From a virus: a DNA stretch of 31,092 bases. A program made the translations under genes and the position numbers. How positions within the stretch are numbered: the first letter of the stretch is position 1; every line of letters begins with the position of its first letter. Location of the stretch: positions 1 through 31,092 of IMG/VR virus record IMGVR_UViG_3300033571_007760. One strand, given 5' to 3'. Shown piece after piece: positions 1-8,450 of the stretch. The notes beneath the pieces were generated by a model. The model was not told where the DNA came from. It made no database searches and worked only from the letters and a program-made list of their open reading frames with translations.

Positions 1-195
1 ACTCAATCCGAATTTAATCCAGGCGGACAGAGTGGACTTGGTGGAACATTTGAAAATATACCACAAGAAAGTTTTCCTGATGTATCTCCTACTTCAACTC
101 CCGAACAAGTTGACGCAGCACTAAGAAACGCAGCAACAAGCACAAACTTTGATCCTAAAGTTATTGAAGATACTGTCTATAACGCTTACAGATAA
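1..195 (+). CDS. 3' end of an unidentified phage structural-region gene (partial)
   Basis: An open frame enters from the left edge and stops at TAA 193-195, leaving 64 visible codons. The visible tail is rich in Gly, Ser, Thr, Pro and Gln, followed by a short helix-like end with a terminal NAYR. No catalytic motif is visible and I do not recognise the family. It lies 12 bases upstream of a gp5-type spike protein that lacks the OB-fold and lysozyme domains of T4 gp5, so it could be the tail of a baseplate hub or tail-lysozyme gene. That is inferred from position only. The frame is open throughout and a second TAA follows directly. Confidence 0.6.
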   Translation, partial: TQSEFNPGGQSGLGGTFENIPQESFPDVSPTSTPEQVDAALRNAATSTNFDPKVIEDTVYNAYR

Positions 196-207
196 TAAGG
201 TATAAAA

Positions 208-1191
208 ATGGCAGATACACATGATGAACCAATGCCTGGCGGTAAAAAGTCCGTTTATCTCGGATGTCATACCATTACGCATGAGGCTGGTCATACAATT
301 GAAATTGATAACTCACCAAGCGATAGACGTATTCATCTCTATCATGCGTCTGGTACATATATTCGTATTGAGGACAATGGTGCTATTGTTATTCATGCTG
401 TTGGACCTACTAAAGAATATAACGAAAGCGGTCGAGATCAAAAGGTTACCGGCGATTTAAATATTACTGTAACAGGTAACGCAAAGCTAGTGTATGAAGG
501 TAACGTAACTCAAAACATCAAAGGTAATTACGAAGTTAATGTCGGCGGCGACTTCAAGATGAAGGCTGACGGTAAGAATCTTATGGAGTTTGGCGGCGAT
601 CAGCGTATTCAAGTTAACGGCAAGACATCTCATCGTACATCCAGAGATCGTGATGAGATTACAGGCGGTAACAAGACCGTAACAACAAACCGCGATCACT
701 ACGAGGGTATTGGCGGTGATATGAATGTTACATCATCACAAGACATGAGCTTGATGGCAGGTAACGATATAGCCATTACTGGTTATCGTCAAGTTGGTAT
801 TGCAGCCACTGAAGATATTCTATCACTCGCAGCTGGCAATCAGATTCAGACTGCTGCTAAAGAAGGAACAATCATTAAAGACAATAGCTGTGTTCAGATT
901 ACCAGCTTTGGCTCAAACCCATCGTTCATTTATAACGCAGGAACTGGTTCTGCCGCACTCGTAGGTAAAACTGGTGGAATTACACTTCTTAGTGGAGGTA
1001 ATATAGGAGCTAGAATTGAAGGTACATATACCGCACGTGCTAAAGGTAATGTTACAATTTCATCTTTAGCAAAAAATATTATTAAATCTTCTGGTGGAAC
1101 AGATATAGAAGCAACTACTGTTGCGGCTACTACAGGAGATACTCCAGATACAACTACACCAACTGTAACAATGCCACCATGGTTCACATAA
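208..1191 (+). CDS. 5: Baseplate central spike, gp5 C-terminal / VgrG-like beta-helix protein
   Basis: This 327-residue protein matches the beta-helical spike part of T4 gp5 and VgrG. Near residues 28-60 is the typical entry segment, with GHTIEIDNSP, RIHLYHASGTYI and RIEDNG. It is followed by short alternating hydrophobic/polar strands (ITVTGN, VTQNIKGNYEVNVGGDF, KTVTTNRDHYEGIGG) that continue to about residue 300, as in an intertwined three-stranded helix. T4 gp5 has 575 residues with an OB fold and a lysozyme domain before the helix. Both are absent here, so this is a spike-only protein, and cell-wall cutting must lie elsewhere, perhaps in the gene entering from the left. The spike would sit at the tip of the tail tube and pierce the outer membrane. 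The C-terminus is Thr/Pro-rich and shows no HxH metal site. ATG 208 follows an AAGG element. Confidence 0.82.
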   Translation: MADTHDEPMPGGKKSVYLGCHTITHEAGHTIEIDNSPSDRRIHLYHASGTYIRIEDNGAIVIHAVGPTKEYNESGRDQKVTGDLNITVTGNAKLVYEGNVTQNIKGNYEVNVGGDFKMKADGKNLMEFGGDQRIQVNGKTSHRTSRDRDEITGGNKTVTTNRDHYEGIGGDMNVTSSQDMSLMAGNDIAITGYRQVGIAATEDILSLAAGNQIQTAAKEGTIIKDNSCVQITSFGSNPSFIYNAGTGSAALVGKTGGITLLSGGNIGARIEGTYTARAKGNVTISSLAKNIIKSSGGTDIEATTVAATTGDTPDTTTPTVTMPPWFT

Positions 1192-1200
1192 GGTTGAATT

Positions 1201-2700
1201 ATGAACGATCAATTACAAATTGACCTAAAGATTAAACAAATTTATCCTGTTGCTATTGTAGGGCAGAAGTTTATCTTTGGTAACAAAGAATATACCTACA
1301 AAGGTACTGATATAATCTACGAGCAGATTGATGATCTCTCGCGAGACTTTGGTGATATCATGCATCTATCAAATTCTCGTGCTATGCTTATGAATCCGAC
1401 TGGATATAGACCTCAGCCGTTTATCCTTGATCCTAGTGTCAAAGCAGCTCTTACTGGTAATCTTGCAGGCGCAATTACTGGCGAGCTTGGTTCTATGTTA
1501 TCAAAGGAAATTGCTTCTGGTGCATTAGGAGATGGACTGTCTGGACAGGCTGGAGATATTCTTGGTGGTATTGCTGGTACAGCAGCCGGCGCTGCAATTG
1601 GTGGAGCACTAGGCGGAAGAGTTGGAGCAATTGCCGGCGGACTTAGTGGAGCGTTAACTAGCGGACTTGGTGGAGCACTTGGTGATCTTGCTGGTAACTT
1701 TATTCCGCCTGGATTGGACGGACCTATCTCTGCAGTAACTGGAGCGTTTAAACAGCTTACTAAAGCACTACCGATTGGAGGATCCGGCGCAGCAGACATT
1801 GTAAACAAAGTGCTTGTTGTCAAGACATTGCTTGGTGTAAATATTAAAGGTCCTGGTTCTCTTTTATTTGGTATTATTGGATCAAAACTTCTATCTGATA
1901 TTCCCGGACTTGATGCTCTAAACAATGTTGTCAATCTTCAAACACAAGTTGCTGGGCTAGCCGCGCTCGCAAGTAATCCAATTGCGTTTGCTGCTCAAGC
2001 TGCGCTTATGCAAACTCAGTTTCCAATGATAGATATGAATAAGCTAGCAGCAAAAATGATTGCTGGAGCAGCTATTGGTGCGCTTGGAGGTAGAGGATTC
2101 AATATTCGTTCAATGGTTCCTAATCTTGCGCTTGCTGCAGGTATAATGGCTCTTAAAGCACTACCTGGTGTTACTCCAACAAAAGATGCCGAAAAAATTA
2201 AAAGAGTTCCTAGAGCACCTAAGCCAGTCAAGCCTATTCAACTCAAAAATCTATTTGCTGAAGCGGCAGCAGGATCTTCTCTATCAACACTAACACAACC
2301 TCTATCTGCTTTTATGGGACTACTAGCAACAGTAGCTCCGCCGACCGCTCTTGTAGCCCCAAGTCCAAGAGCTACATCTATGGGAACACAAAAGTTGGTT
2401 AACAATGCCAACTCAGTAAATTGGGGTTCCGGTGGTTATGGCAGAAACACAGAACTTGAAAAGCAGGAAAGAAGAAGAGCAGAAGTATCAGCGCTAATTG
2501 AACGCCATACATCAGAATTGATGACATCAGTAGATTATAGCGTACTTACCAAGTATAGCTACCCGGATCTATTGAAAAAGTATCCTAGAATTACGCCAAC
2601 CATGACGGTTGTTGAAGCACTAGCCATTATTGAGGAGGATGATAAGATAGCGGCTGAAAGAGCGAAAGCAGCTAATACGACGAGTACTATGACCGGTTAA
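1201..2700 (+). CDS. Gly/Ala-rich baseplate-region protein with a glycine-zipper core
   Basis: This 499-residue protein is of unknown function and sits between the spike and gp25. Residues 1-80 look globular. Residues about 85-220 are dominated by Gly, Ala, Leu and Ile in GxxxG spacing (for example GGIAGTAAGAAIGGALGGR). Further hydrophobic Gly/Ala stretches follow at about 250-335, then a Pro/Lys-rich linker. The C-terminus (about 420-499) is charged and helical. Such glycine zippers usually pack helices in membranes or tight bundles, so a membrane-active or tail-lumen component is possible. This is inference from composition and position. ATG 1201 follows AAGGTTG with good spacing, and the gene begins 9 bases after the spike gene. 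Confidence 0.7.
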   Translation: MNDQLQIDLKIKQIYPVAIVGQKFIFGNKEYTYKGTDIIYEQIDDLSRDFGDIMHLSNSRAMLMNPTGYRPQPFILDPSVKAALTGNLAGAITGELGSMLSKEIASGALGDGLSGQAGDILGGIAGTAAGAAIGGALGGRVGAIAGGLSGALTSGLGGALGDLAGNFIPPGLDGPISAVTGAFKQLTKALPIGGSGAADIVNKVLVVKTLLGVNIKGPGSLLFGIIGSKLLSDIPGLDALNNVVNLQTQVAGLAALASNPIAFAAQAALMQTQFPMIDMNKLAAKMIAGAAIGALGGRGFNIRSMVPNLALAAGIMALKALPGVTPTKDAEKIKRVPRAPKPVKPIQLKNLFAEAAAGSSLSTLTQPLSAFMGLLATVAPPTALVAPSPRATSMGTQKLVNNANSVNWGSGGYGRNTELEKQERRRAEVSALIERHTSELMTSVDYSVLTKYSYPDLLKKYPRITPTMTVVEALAIIEEDDKIAAERAKAANTTSTMTG

Positions 2701-2752
2701 GACAATTAACATTATAGTGTGAAAACAAGAAGTTGTCAAGGGTTTTTTCCAT

Positions 2753-2760
2753 AATAAATA
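2753..2760 (+). promoter_or_regulatory. Candidate T4-type late promoter box (AATAAATA)
   Basis: AATAAATA differs at one position from the T4 late -10 box TATAAATA. It lies in one of the few real intergenic gaps (2701-2776), just before the AGGAAAAGGA ribosome site and ATG 2777 of the gp25 gene. The start site would be near 2766, giving a very short leader. T4-type late promoters have no -35 element, so only this box can be judged. Confidence 0.45.
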
Positions 2761-2776
2761 AGGAAAAGGAAAACAA

Positions 2777-3196
2777 ATGGCAAAAAGAACTCTACCAACT
2801 TCACTAAAGCAGATTACCTATCGTGACTTCGATATTCAGTTTCGTCGTCATCCATCGACTGGTAAGCTGCTTATTAAGAAAGACGACGATGCTGTCAAGC
2901 AGGCTCTCAAGACACTTATTCTAACAAACTTCTATGAGAAGCCTTTCTTTCCTAGATTTGGTGGCAATCTTCGTGCACGACTATTTGATAACTTTGATTC
3001 CATTACTGCGGAATTGTTTAAAAGTCAAATTGAAACCGCAATTAGAAACTTTGAACCGCGTGTTGCTCTTGATGCTGGTGGCATTATTATTCAACAACAA
3101 CCCGACAGAAATACCCTTATTGTAACGATTCGTTTTAAAAATGTCGTTACGCTTAACGATCTTACACTAGACGTAAACTTAAATAGGATTCGCTAA
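2777..3196 (+). CDS. 25: Baseplate wedge protein gp25
   Basis: At 139 residues it is close to T4 gp25 (132). gp25 is a baseplate wedge subunit with a lysozyme-like fold but no enzymatic role, and it joins the inner wedge to gp6 and gp53. The sequence has the expected order: an N-terminal strand pair (YRDFDIQFRRHP), a helical middle with LILTNFYEKPFFPRFGGNLR, the conserved NFEPRV segment near residues 90-95, and a C-terminal strand block (TLIVTIRFK). It follows AGGAAAAGGA at good spacing. Its stop shares one base with the start of gp6 (TAATG), so the two are probably translationally coupled, and gp25-gp6 order is typical of T4-like phages. Confidence 0.92.
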   Translation: MAKRTLPTSLKQITYRDFDIQFRRHPSTGKLLIKKDDDAVKQALKTLILTNFYEKPFFPRFGGNLRARLFDNFDSITAELFKSQIETAIRNFEPRVALDAGGIIIQQQPDRNTLIVTIRFKNVVTLNDLTLDVNLNRIR

Positions 3197-5088
3197 TGGC
3201 CACAACAACCGATCTTGTTGTTACAGGATTAGACTTTGACACAATTCGCGCTAATCTGCGAACCTATATTGCATCTAAGCCTGAGTTTTCAGACTACGAT
3301 TTCAATGACTCTGCTCTTGGTACGTTGTTGGACTTACTTGCATACAATACGTATTATAATGCGTTCTATGCAAATATGGCTACAAACGAAGGTTTTCTAG
3401 ATACAGCGCAACAATACGATAGTGTTGTATCGCTTGCTAAGTCTCTTGGTTATGTTCCTACAAGTGCTCGTGGTGCTTCTGCAAACATCCAACTTATCTT
3501 TACAAATAGTACTGCCAATACTTCATTTCGTTCGATTCGTATTGTAAAAAATACTCAATTTACAACTATTGTTAATGCTGTTACATATGCGTTTGTAACA
3601 CCACAAACATATACAATTACAGCAAATAGTACAAGCGGTTTTGCTGATTATATTCGTATTGTTGAGGGTACACCACTTTCACATCGCTATGTCTACAATA
3701 GAACATCAAATACATCTTTTGTTTTACCAAACGAAAACGTAGATACAACGAGTATCTCTGTAAACGTAACAACAAACGGCAATACACAAACATATATTAT
3801 GGCAGATGATATTACAACTATTACTGCCAATAGCAAAGTTTTCTTTGTCGATTTGGATCGTGACAAGAAGTATAAAGTATCGTTTGGTGATGGTATTATT
3901 GGCAATCAGCCGCTATCGTCAAGTATTGTTACTATTGACTATCGTGTATGTAACGGTATACTTCCAAATGGTGCTAATAATTTTACGCTTGTCAATACAA
4001 CAATTGACGGACAGACAGGAATTACAATTGTTCCAGTTGGTCGTGCTTCCGGTGGTGCATCAATTGAAGGTATTGAGTCTATTCGCACTAATGCTCCTCG
4101 TTTGTACGAAACACAAAATCGTAGTGTAACAAACGAAGATTATGCTCGTATTCTTCTACGCGATAATCCAGATATTCAAGCAATCAATACATGGGGTGGT
4201 GAAGAGAATGATCCACCAATCTATGGTAAAGTATTTGTTGCAGCCAAACCTAAAGTAGGTACGACATTTTCATTAAATCGTAAAAACGAAATTAGAAACA
4301 ATATTCGTAAGTACAATGTACAGTCAATTGATGTTGAGATTGTAGATCCAACATATCTTTATATTGTACCGTTCTTAAATGTAAGATATAATCCAACTAA
4401 AACATCGTTAACACCGGGTGAGCTTGCAGCTGCTGTTTCAAATCGTGTTATCTCTTTTGAGTCAGAGTATCTTTCAAACTTTTCACAGTCATTTAAGTAT
4501 TCACGATTCCTAGATTATATTGACGGAACAGACAGCTCTATCGAAACAACCGAATGTGATATTCGTTTACGTAAGACACTTGAGCCTTCTCTATCTTCGC
4601 CAAATAGCTATACAATTAATTTTAATAATGCTCTGGAAAAGTTAGGACCAGCCACATTGATTTCTGGTGTATCACGCCATCCAGGTTACGGTGGTGTTAC
4701 ATCTTCATCATTTGTTTATAGCGGACAAACTTCATACTTTGATGATAATGGATTTGGTACACTTAGAATTTACTATCCATCTGCTACAGGACAGCTTGGT
4801 AGAATTTATACCAATTATAATATAGGAACTATTGATTACGATCAAGGTATTGTTTATATAAACAGCTTTTTACCAACGTCTTACTCTGGTTCTACATTGT
4901 CAATTATTGCTGCACCGTTGAGTCCAAATATAACACCTGTGCGTAATCAAATTCTACTAATGTCTCAGTCAGTTGTCAATATAATTGATGATAAGAGCGG
5001 CAAAGTTGTAGCCACAGCTTCTAATGTTGAAACCATTGGTCAAACAGCCACAATTTTAACTCCTTCAGTAAAGTTGTATAACTTCTAA
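3196..5088 (+). CDS. 6: Baseplate wedge protein gp6 (gpJ-like)
   Basis: At 630 residues it is near T4 gp6 (660). gp6 dimers form the continuous inner ring of the baseplate. The family signature is clear near residues 40-95: a Leu-rich helix (LGTLLDLLAYNTYY), NMATNEGFLDTA and LAKSLGYVPTSARGA, as in the gp6/gpJ family. A central YKVSFGDGIIGNQP motif near 235-248 is also typical. The C-terminal part is beta-rich. The gene overlaps gp25 and the next gene by one base each (TAATG), placing it in a stoichiometrically coupled wedge operon. Confidence 0.93.
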   Translation: MATTTDLVVTGLDFDTIRANLRTYIASKPEFSDYDFNDSALGTLLDLLAYNTYYNAFYANMATNEGFLDTAQQYDSVVSLAKSLGYVPTSARGASANIQLIFTNSTANTSFRSIRIVKNTQFTTIVNAVTYAFVTPQTYTITANSTSGFADYIRIVEGTPLSHRYVYNRTSNTSFVLPNENVDTTSISVNVTTNGNTQTYIMADDITTITANSKVFFVDLDRDKKYKVSFGDGIIGNQPLSSSIVTIDYRVCNGILPNGANNFTLVNTTIDGQTGITIVPVGRASGGASIEGIESIRTNAPRLYETQNRSVTNEDYARILLRDNPDIQAINTWGGEENDPPIYGKVFVAAKPKVGTTFSLNRKNEIRNNIRKYNVQSIDVEIVDPTYLYIVPFLNVRYNPTKTSLTPGELAAAVSNRVISFESEYLSNFSQSFKYSRFLDYIDGTDSSIETTECDIRLRKTLEPSLSSPNSYTINFNNALEKLGPATLISGVSRHPGYGGVTSSSFVYSGQTSYFDDNGFGTLRIYYPSATGQLGRIYTNYNIGTIDYDQGIVYINSFLPTSYSGSTLSIIAAPLSPNITPVRNQILLMSQSVVNIIDDKSGKVVATASNVETIGQTATILTPSVKLYNF

Positions 5089-7844
5089 TGGCAATTGCAG
5101 GCGCAGAAGAAACCTTAAAGAAAATCTCTTCGCAGATTGAATCACAGTTTCCTGGATTCATTCGTGAGGAAGGGCCTCAATTTGTTGCCTTTCTTAAGGC
5201 ATACTTTGAGTATATGGATCAGTCTGGCAACGCTGTCAACGCCACTCGTACTATTCGTGACAATAAAGATATTGACAGAACAGTCGATTCATTTGTAGAA
5301 TACTTTAGAAGAGAGTTTATGGTCAATATACCATCTAGTGTATTGGCTGATAAGCGCTTACTAGCCAAACACATTCGTGAGTTCTATCGTACTCGTGGTT
5401 CTCAGGAATCTTTTCGCTTTCTTTTTCGTGCGCTATTCAATCAGGAAATAGACCTATACTATCCAGGAGACGATATCCTTCGCGCATCCGATGGTCGTTG
5501 GAAACGCGAAACACGACTTCGTATTGCTGCTCCCTTTTCGAAAAATCCTCGTAGTTTTGAAGGTCAAGTTATTCAAGGCGTAACATCTGGTGCAACTGCT
5601 TATGTACAAGATATTATCGGAACAACAGCACTTGGTCTTGAAGTTTATGATATTACAATTGAAAACGTAGTTGGATCTTTTGTTGATGGCGAGCGTGTTT
5701 TTAATACTAATGATACATCAAACTATGCAACAATTAACTCACAGGTAGGTTCTCTTACTGATGTTACCATTACAAATGGTGGTGCTTTTCACAATCTAAG
5801 CGATACTATTACCATTAGTGGATCTGGTTCTACAGAAGATGCAACAGCTGTTATTACTGAAGTAACTAACAAAAGCGGTGTTACAGTCACTCTTACTAAA
5901 ACAGGCTCTGGTTATACAAAAGAAAATACGACACTTATTGTTACAGGCGGTAACGGTAAAGATTTTGAAGTAGCTATTGATTCATGGAAAAAAGAAACAA
6001 TTGGTGGCCTTTCAATCAATACAGATTTGATTGGACCAATGAAAAATGTACGTCTTAATACACCATCATTCTTTGTAAGGCAGGGTACTAATACTTCACC
6101 TGTCGCTACAAAACTAACAGGTACAGTTTCTACATCAACAGTTTCAAATACAATTACAGGTAGCGGTACCAACTTTACTTCTCAGCTTGCCGTTGGTGAT
6201 ATTGTTCGTATTGCCGGCGTAGCAAATACTGCGCGTGTTCATTCTATTACAAATGCAACTTCATTTGTTTCTGTACATACACCATTTCAAAATGTATCTG
6301 GTGCAAATGGCTATATTGGCTTGGCTGCAGCAAATGTCTCAACTCGTCTTGTAACAGCTTTAAAGTTTTCAACTCAAGAGCTATATGCAATTAATGCTAT
6401 TGCTCTTATCAATCCTGGATATGGTTACGATACAACACTTCCAACAATTCGTATTGTAGATAGTGTAATTTCAGCATTGAATATCTCTGATGGTTACGGT
6501 AACATTTATGGCAATAATGCTGTTGTTACAGCAAGCAATGCTCCAGGCTCTATTAAAAAGCTGAGAATTATTACTCCTGGTTCCAACTTTGCTCGTTATG
6601 GTGAAGCACAACTTTATAATTCGTCACAAGCAAATAGCATTATCGAGGAAGCACAAGTCAGCTCAAATACATCAGGTAGTGCTCAAACAAAGTATCTTAT
6701 AAGACAAAAAACATTTTCTGGTGTTGGATCACCTAATCCATCAGGCATTATTCAATTTCCTGGTCGCTACATTGATACAAAAGGTTTCCTAAGCTGGAAC
6801 AATAGACTTCAAGACAACTACTACTATCAAGAGTTTTCTTATGTTGTTCGTGTATCAGAGCTTTTAAGTAAGTACAAAGAAATTGTAAAGTCTTTATTAC
6901 ATCCTGCAGGCACAAAGATGTTTGCAGACTATGTAATTACATCAAATGCAGCACAAATAACAACTATCAACGACGAAGCACCAATCTTTGCTCGTCGTGC
7001 TATTCGCGAAACAATTACATCAACAGCAGCTCAAAATGCATTTGCTGAATATACCAACGGTATTAATCTTACTGAAACAGTTACAGTAACTGTAGATCAG
7101 CTTGGATCATTTGTTGCTAATACTGCTAGAGCTGAGTCTATTACTGTAACTGTAGTTGATAATGCTACATATGTGGCTAATACATTCGATACTGCTGTCA
7201 CAACCGCAATTTCTACTGAAGCTTCTCAGTTAATCGCTAATGCATTTATTGTTTCATCTATAGCTTCAAGCGAAGCAACTACAGCTGGTATTGAATTTAG
7301 TGCTTTAGCTGTAGAAACATTTGAAGAAATTATTGGCGATTATGCCAATAATCAAGTAACACCTGTTGGTAATTCTCAGATTTTAATCTATGCAGGTCTG
7401 CAAGATGATCAAGTAAACTATACAACATTTGCTACAAACGCAGCAGAATCAGTATCGACTACAGCAATACACCAAGGTCAACGCTTTGCACAAATGTTGA
7501 ACGTATATGCTAAGGTGCCGTATGCTAACGCTGAGTCTGGCTCAGCTGATCTTGTACAGATTCAAACTTATGATCCATTGGCATCAGAAATCTTTGATGG
7601 CTCAGCAAGACTTGTTATAGGTACTCAAGGACCGTATGCATTTGCTAACGGTGCACTTACTGCCAATGCCGGTTCTATCAATGTTGGTGGTATCGGTACA
7701 AATCTCTACATTATTCCTGTTAGCGGATCGAATACAACAATCTTTAATGTTAATACAATTTACTCTAATACGTACTTTACTATTAGACAAAACTATATCC
7801 CAACTCAGGCAAATGTTCAGATTTACTATAGTACGGGTCCATAA
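5088..7844 (+). CDS. Large baseplate wedge protein, probable gp7 analogue
   Basis: This 918-residue structural protein lies directly after gp6. The N-terminal 150 residues form a helical domain seen at this locus in marine T4-like phages, with FPGFIREEGPQFVAFLKAYF (about 22-41), FRREFMVNIP and FYRTRGSQESFRFLFRALFN. The rest is beta-rich and contains repeat modules, including an SGATAYV-type turn near 165 and a GTVSTSTVSNTITGSGTNF module near 344-400. A Thr/Ala/Glu-rich coiled stretch occupies about 640-780. T4 gp7 has 1032 residues and follows gp6, so the gp7 call rests on position, size and the N-terminal domain, not on strong similarity to T4. It overlaps gp6 by one base and ends just before a perfect late promoter. 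Confidence 0.7.
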   Translation: MAIAGAEETLKKISSQIESQFPGFIREEGPQFVAFLKAYFEYMDQSGNAVNATRTIRDNKDIDRTVDSFVEYFRREFMVNIPSSVLADKRLLAKHIREFYRTRGSQESFRFLFRALFNQEIDLYYPGDDILRASDGRWKRETRLRIAAPFSKNPRSFEGQVIQGVTSGATAYVQDIIGTTALGLEVYDITIENVVGSFVDGERVFNTNDTSNYATINSQVGSLTDVTITNGGAFHNLSDTITISGSGSTEDATAVITEVTNKSGVTVTLTKTGSGYTKENTTLIVTGGNGKDFEVAIDSWKKETIGGLSINTDLIGPMKNVRLNTPSFFVRQGTNTSPVATKLTGTVSTSTVSNTITGSGTNFTSQLAVGDIVRIAGVANTARVHSITNATSFVSVHTPFQNVSGANGYIGLAAANVSTRLVTALKFSTQELYAINAIALINPGYGYDTTLPTIRIVDSVISALNISDGYGNIYGNNAVVTASNAPGSIKKLRIITPGSNFARYGEAQLYNSSQANSIIEEAQVSSNTSGSAQTKYLIRQKTFSGVGSPNPSGIIQFPGRYIDTKGFLSWNNRLQDNYYYQEFSYVVRVSELLSKYKEIVKSLLHPAGTKMFADYVITSNAAQITTINDEAPIFARRAIRETITSTAAQNAFAEYTNGINLTETVTVTVDQLGSFVANTARAESITVTVVDNATYVANTFDTAVTTAISTEASQLIANAFIVSSIASSEATTAGIEFSALAVETFEEIIGDYANNQVTPVGNSQILIYAGLQDDQVNYTTFATNAAESVSTTAIHQGQRFAQMLNVYAKVPYANAESGSADLVQIQTYDPLASEIFDGSARLVIGTQGPYAFANGALTANAGSINVGGIGTNLYIIPVSGSNTTIFNVNTIYSNTYFTIRQNYIPTQANVQIYYSTGP

Positions 7845-7848
7845 TAGA

Positions 7849-7856
7849 TATAAATA
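7849..7856 (+). promoter_or_regulatory. T4-type late promoter, perfect TATAAATA box
   Basis: TATAAATA matches the T4 late consensus at all eight positions and lies in the 29-base gap between the gp7-like gene and the next start (ATG 7874). Transcription would begin near 7862, placing AGGAAAG (7863-7869) at the very 5' end of the message as ribosome site. T4 late promoters need a sliding-clamp-coupled late sigma factor (gp55, gp33, gp45), which such a phage would carry elsewhere. Confidence 0.8.
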
Positions 7857-7873
7857 CGGCATAGGAAAGAATT

Positions 7874-8446
7874 ATGACAGAAGTTATCAAAACCATCGAA
7901 GCAATAGACGCTTCAATTATTAGAGGAGCAAAAGAAGTGGAATCAGTTAACGCAACTGGTAAGTACGTGGCTCAGTGCTTCGACGTACACGGTAATTTAA
8001 AGTGGGAAGAGCATTTTGATAATCTTGTAACTACACAAGGTAAAAATCATCTGCTGGACACTTATCTAGCAGGTTCAAGCTATACCGGCAAGGTATTCTT
8101 AGGACTTATTAGCTCGACAGGCTATTCTGCAGTAGCAGCTGGTGATACAGCCAATTCTCATGCTGGCTGGGCCGAGTTTTCTGGTTATTCACAGACAACA
8201 CGTGTACCGCCTACATTTAGTGCTGCATCAAGCGGATCTAAAGCAACATCAACTGCTGCAGTATTTTCTATTACATCAGCAAATACAGTTAAGGGTACAT
8301 TCCTTGTAGCCAATACTGGTACTGGTAGTGCAGCAACAAAGGGCGGCTATTCTGGTGTTCTTTACTCAGCTGGTTTATTTACTGGCGGCGACAAGACAAT
8401 TGCTTCGGGCGATATTGTTAACGTAACTTATACGGCTTCTGCATAA
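7874..8446 (+). CDS. Small phage structural protein of a widespread uncharacterised family
   Basis: This 190-residue protein resembles a family I know only as hypothetical or virion-associated in many tailed phages. It opens with a charged stretch and [20 protein letters not shown], then [50 protein letters not shown] and a Ser/Ala/Thr-rich strand half ending [11 protein letters not shown]. It looks like a single beta-rich domain with no signal peptide or catalytic motif. It is inserted between the gp7-like and gp8 genes and has the best late promoter in the window directly in front, which suggests high late expression, for example as a virion surface or fibre-attachment subunit. The role is inferred. 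The gp8 start follows after four bases. Confidence 0.75.
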   Translation: MTEVIKTIEAIDASIIRGAKEVESVNATGKYVAQCFDVHGNLKWEEHFDNLVTTQGKNHLLDTYLAGSSYTGKVFLGLISSTGYSAVAAGDTANSHAGWAEFSGYSQTTRVPPTFSAASSGSKATSTAAVFSITSANTVKGTFLVANTGTGSAATKGGYSGVLYSAGLFTGGDKTIASGDIVNVTYTASA

Positions 8447-8450
8447 TATA

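Noticed and set aside
201-208. TATAAAAA resembling a late promoter box
   Set aside because: It overlaps the ATG at 208, so a transcript starting downstream of it would miss the start codon.
1413-1934. 173-codon minus-strand open frame opposite the Gly/Ala-rich protein
   Set aside because: It is Pro/Ala/Ser-rich because it mirrors Gly/Ala codons of the plus-strand gene. It has no ribosome site or recognisable fold.
2701-2748. Possible terminator: GACAA ... TTGTC followed by six T
   Set aside because: The stem is only 5-7 bp with a loop of over 20 bases, and the T run does not directly follow it.
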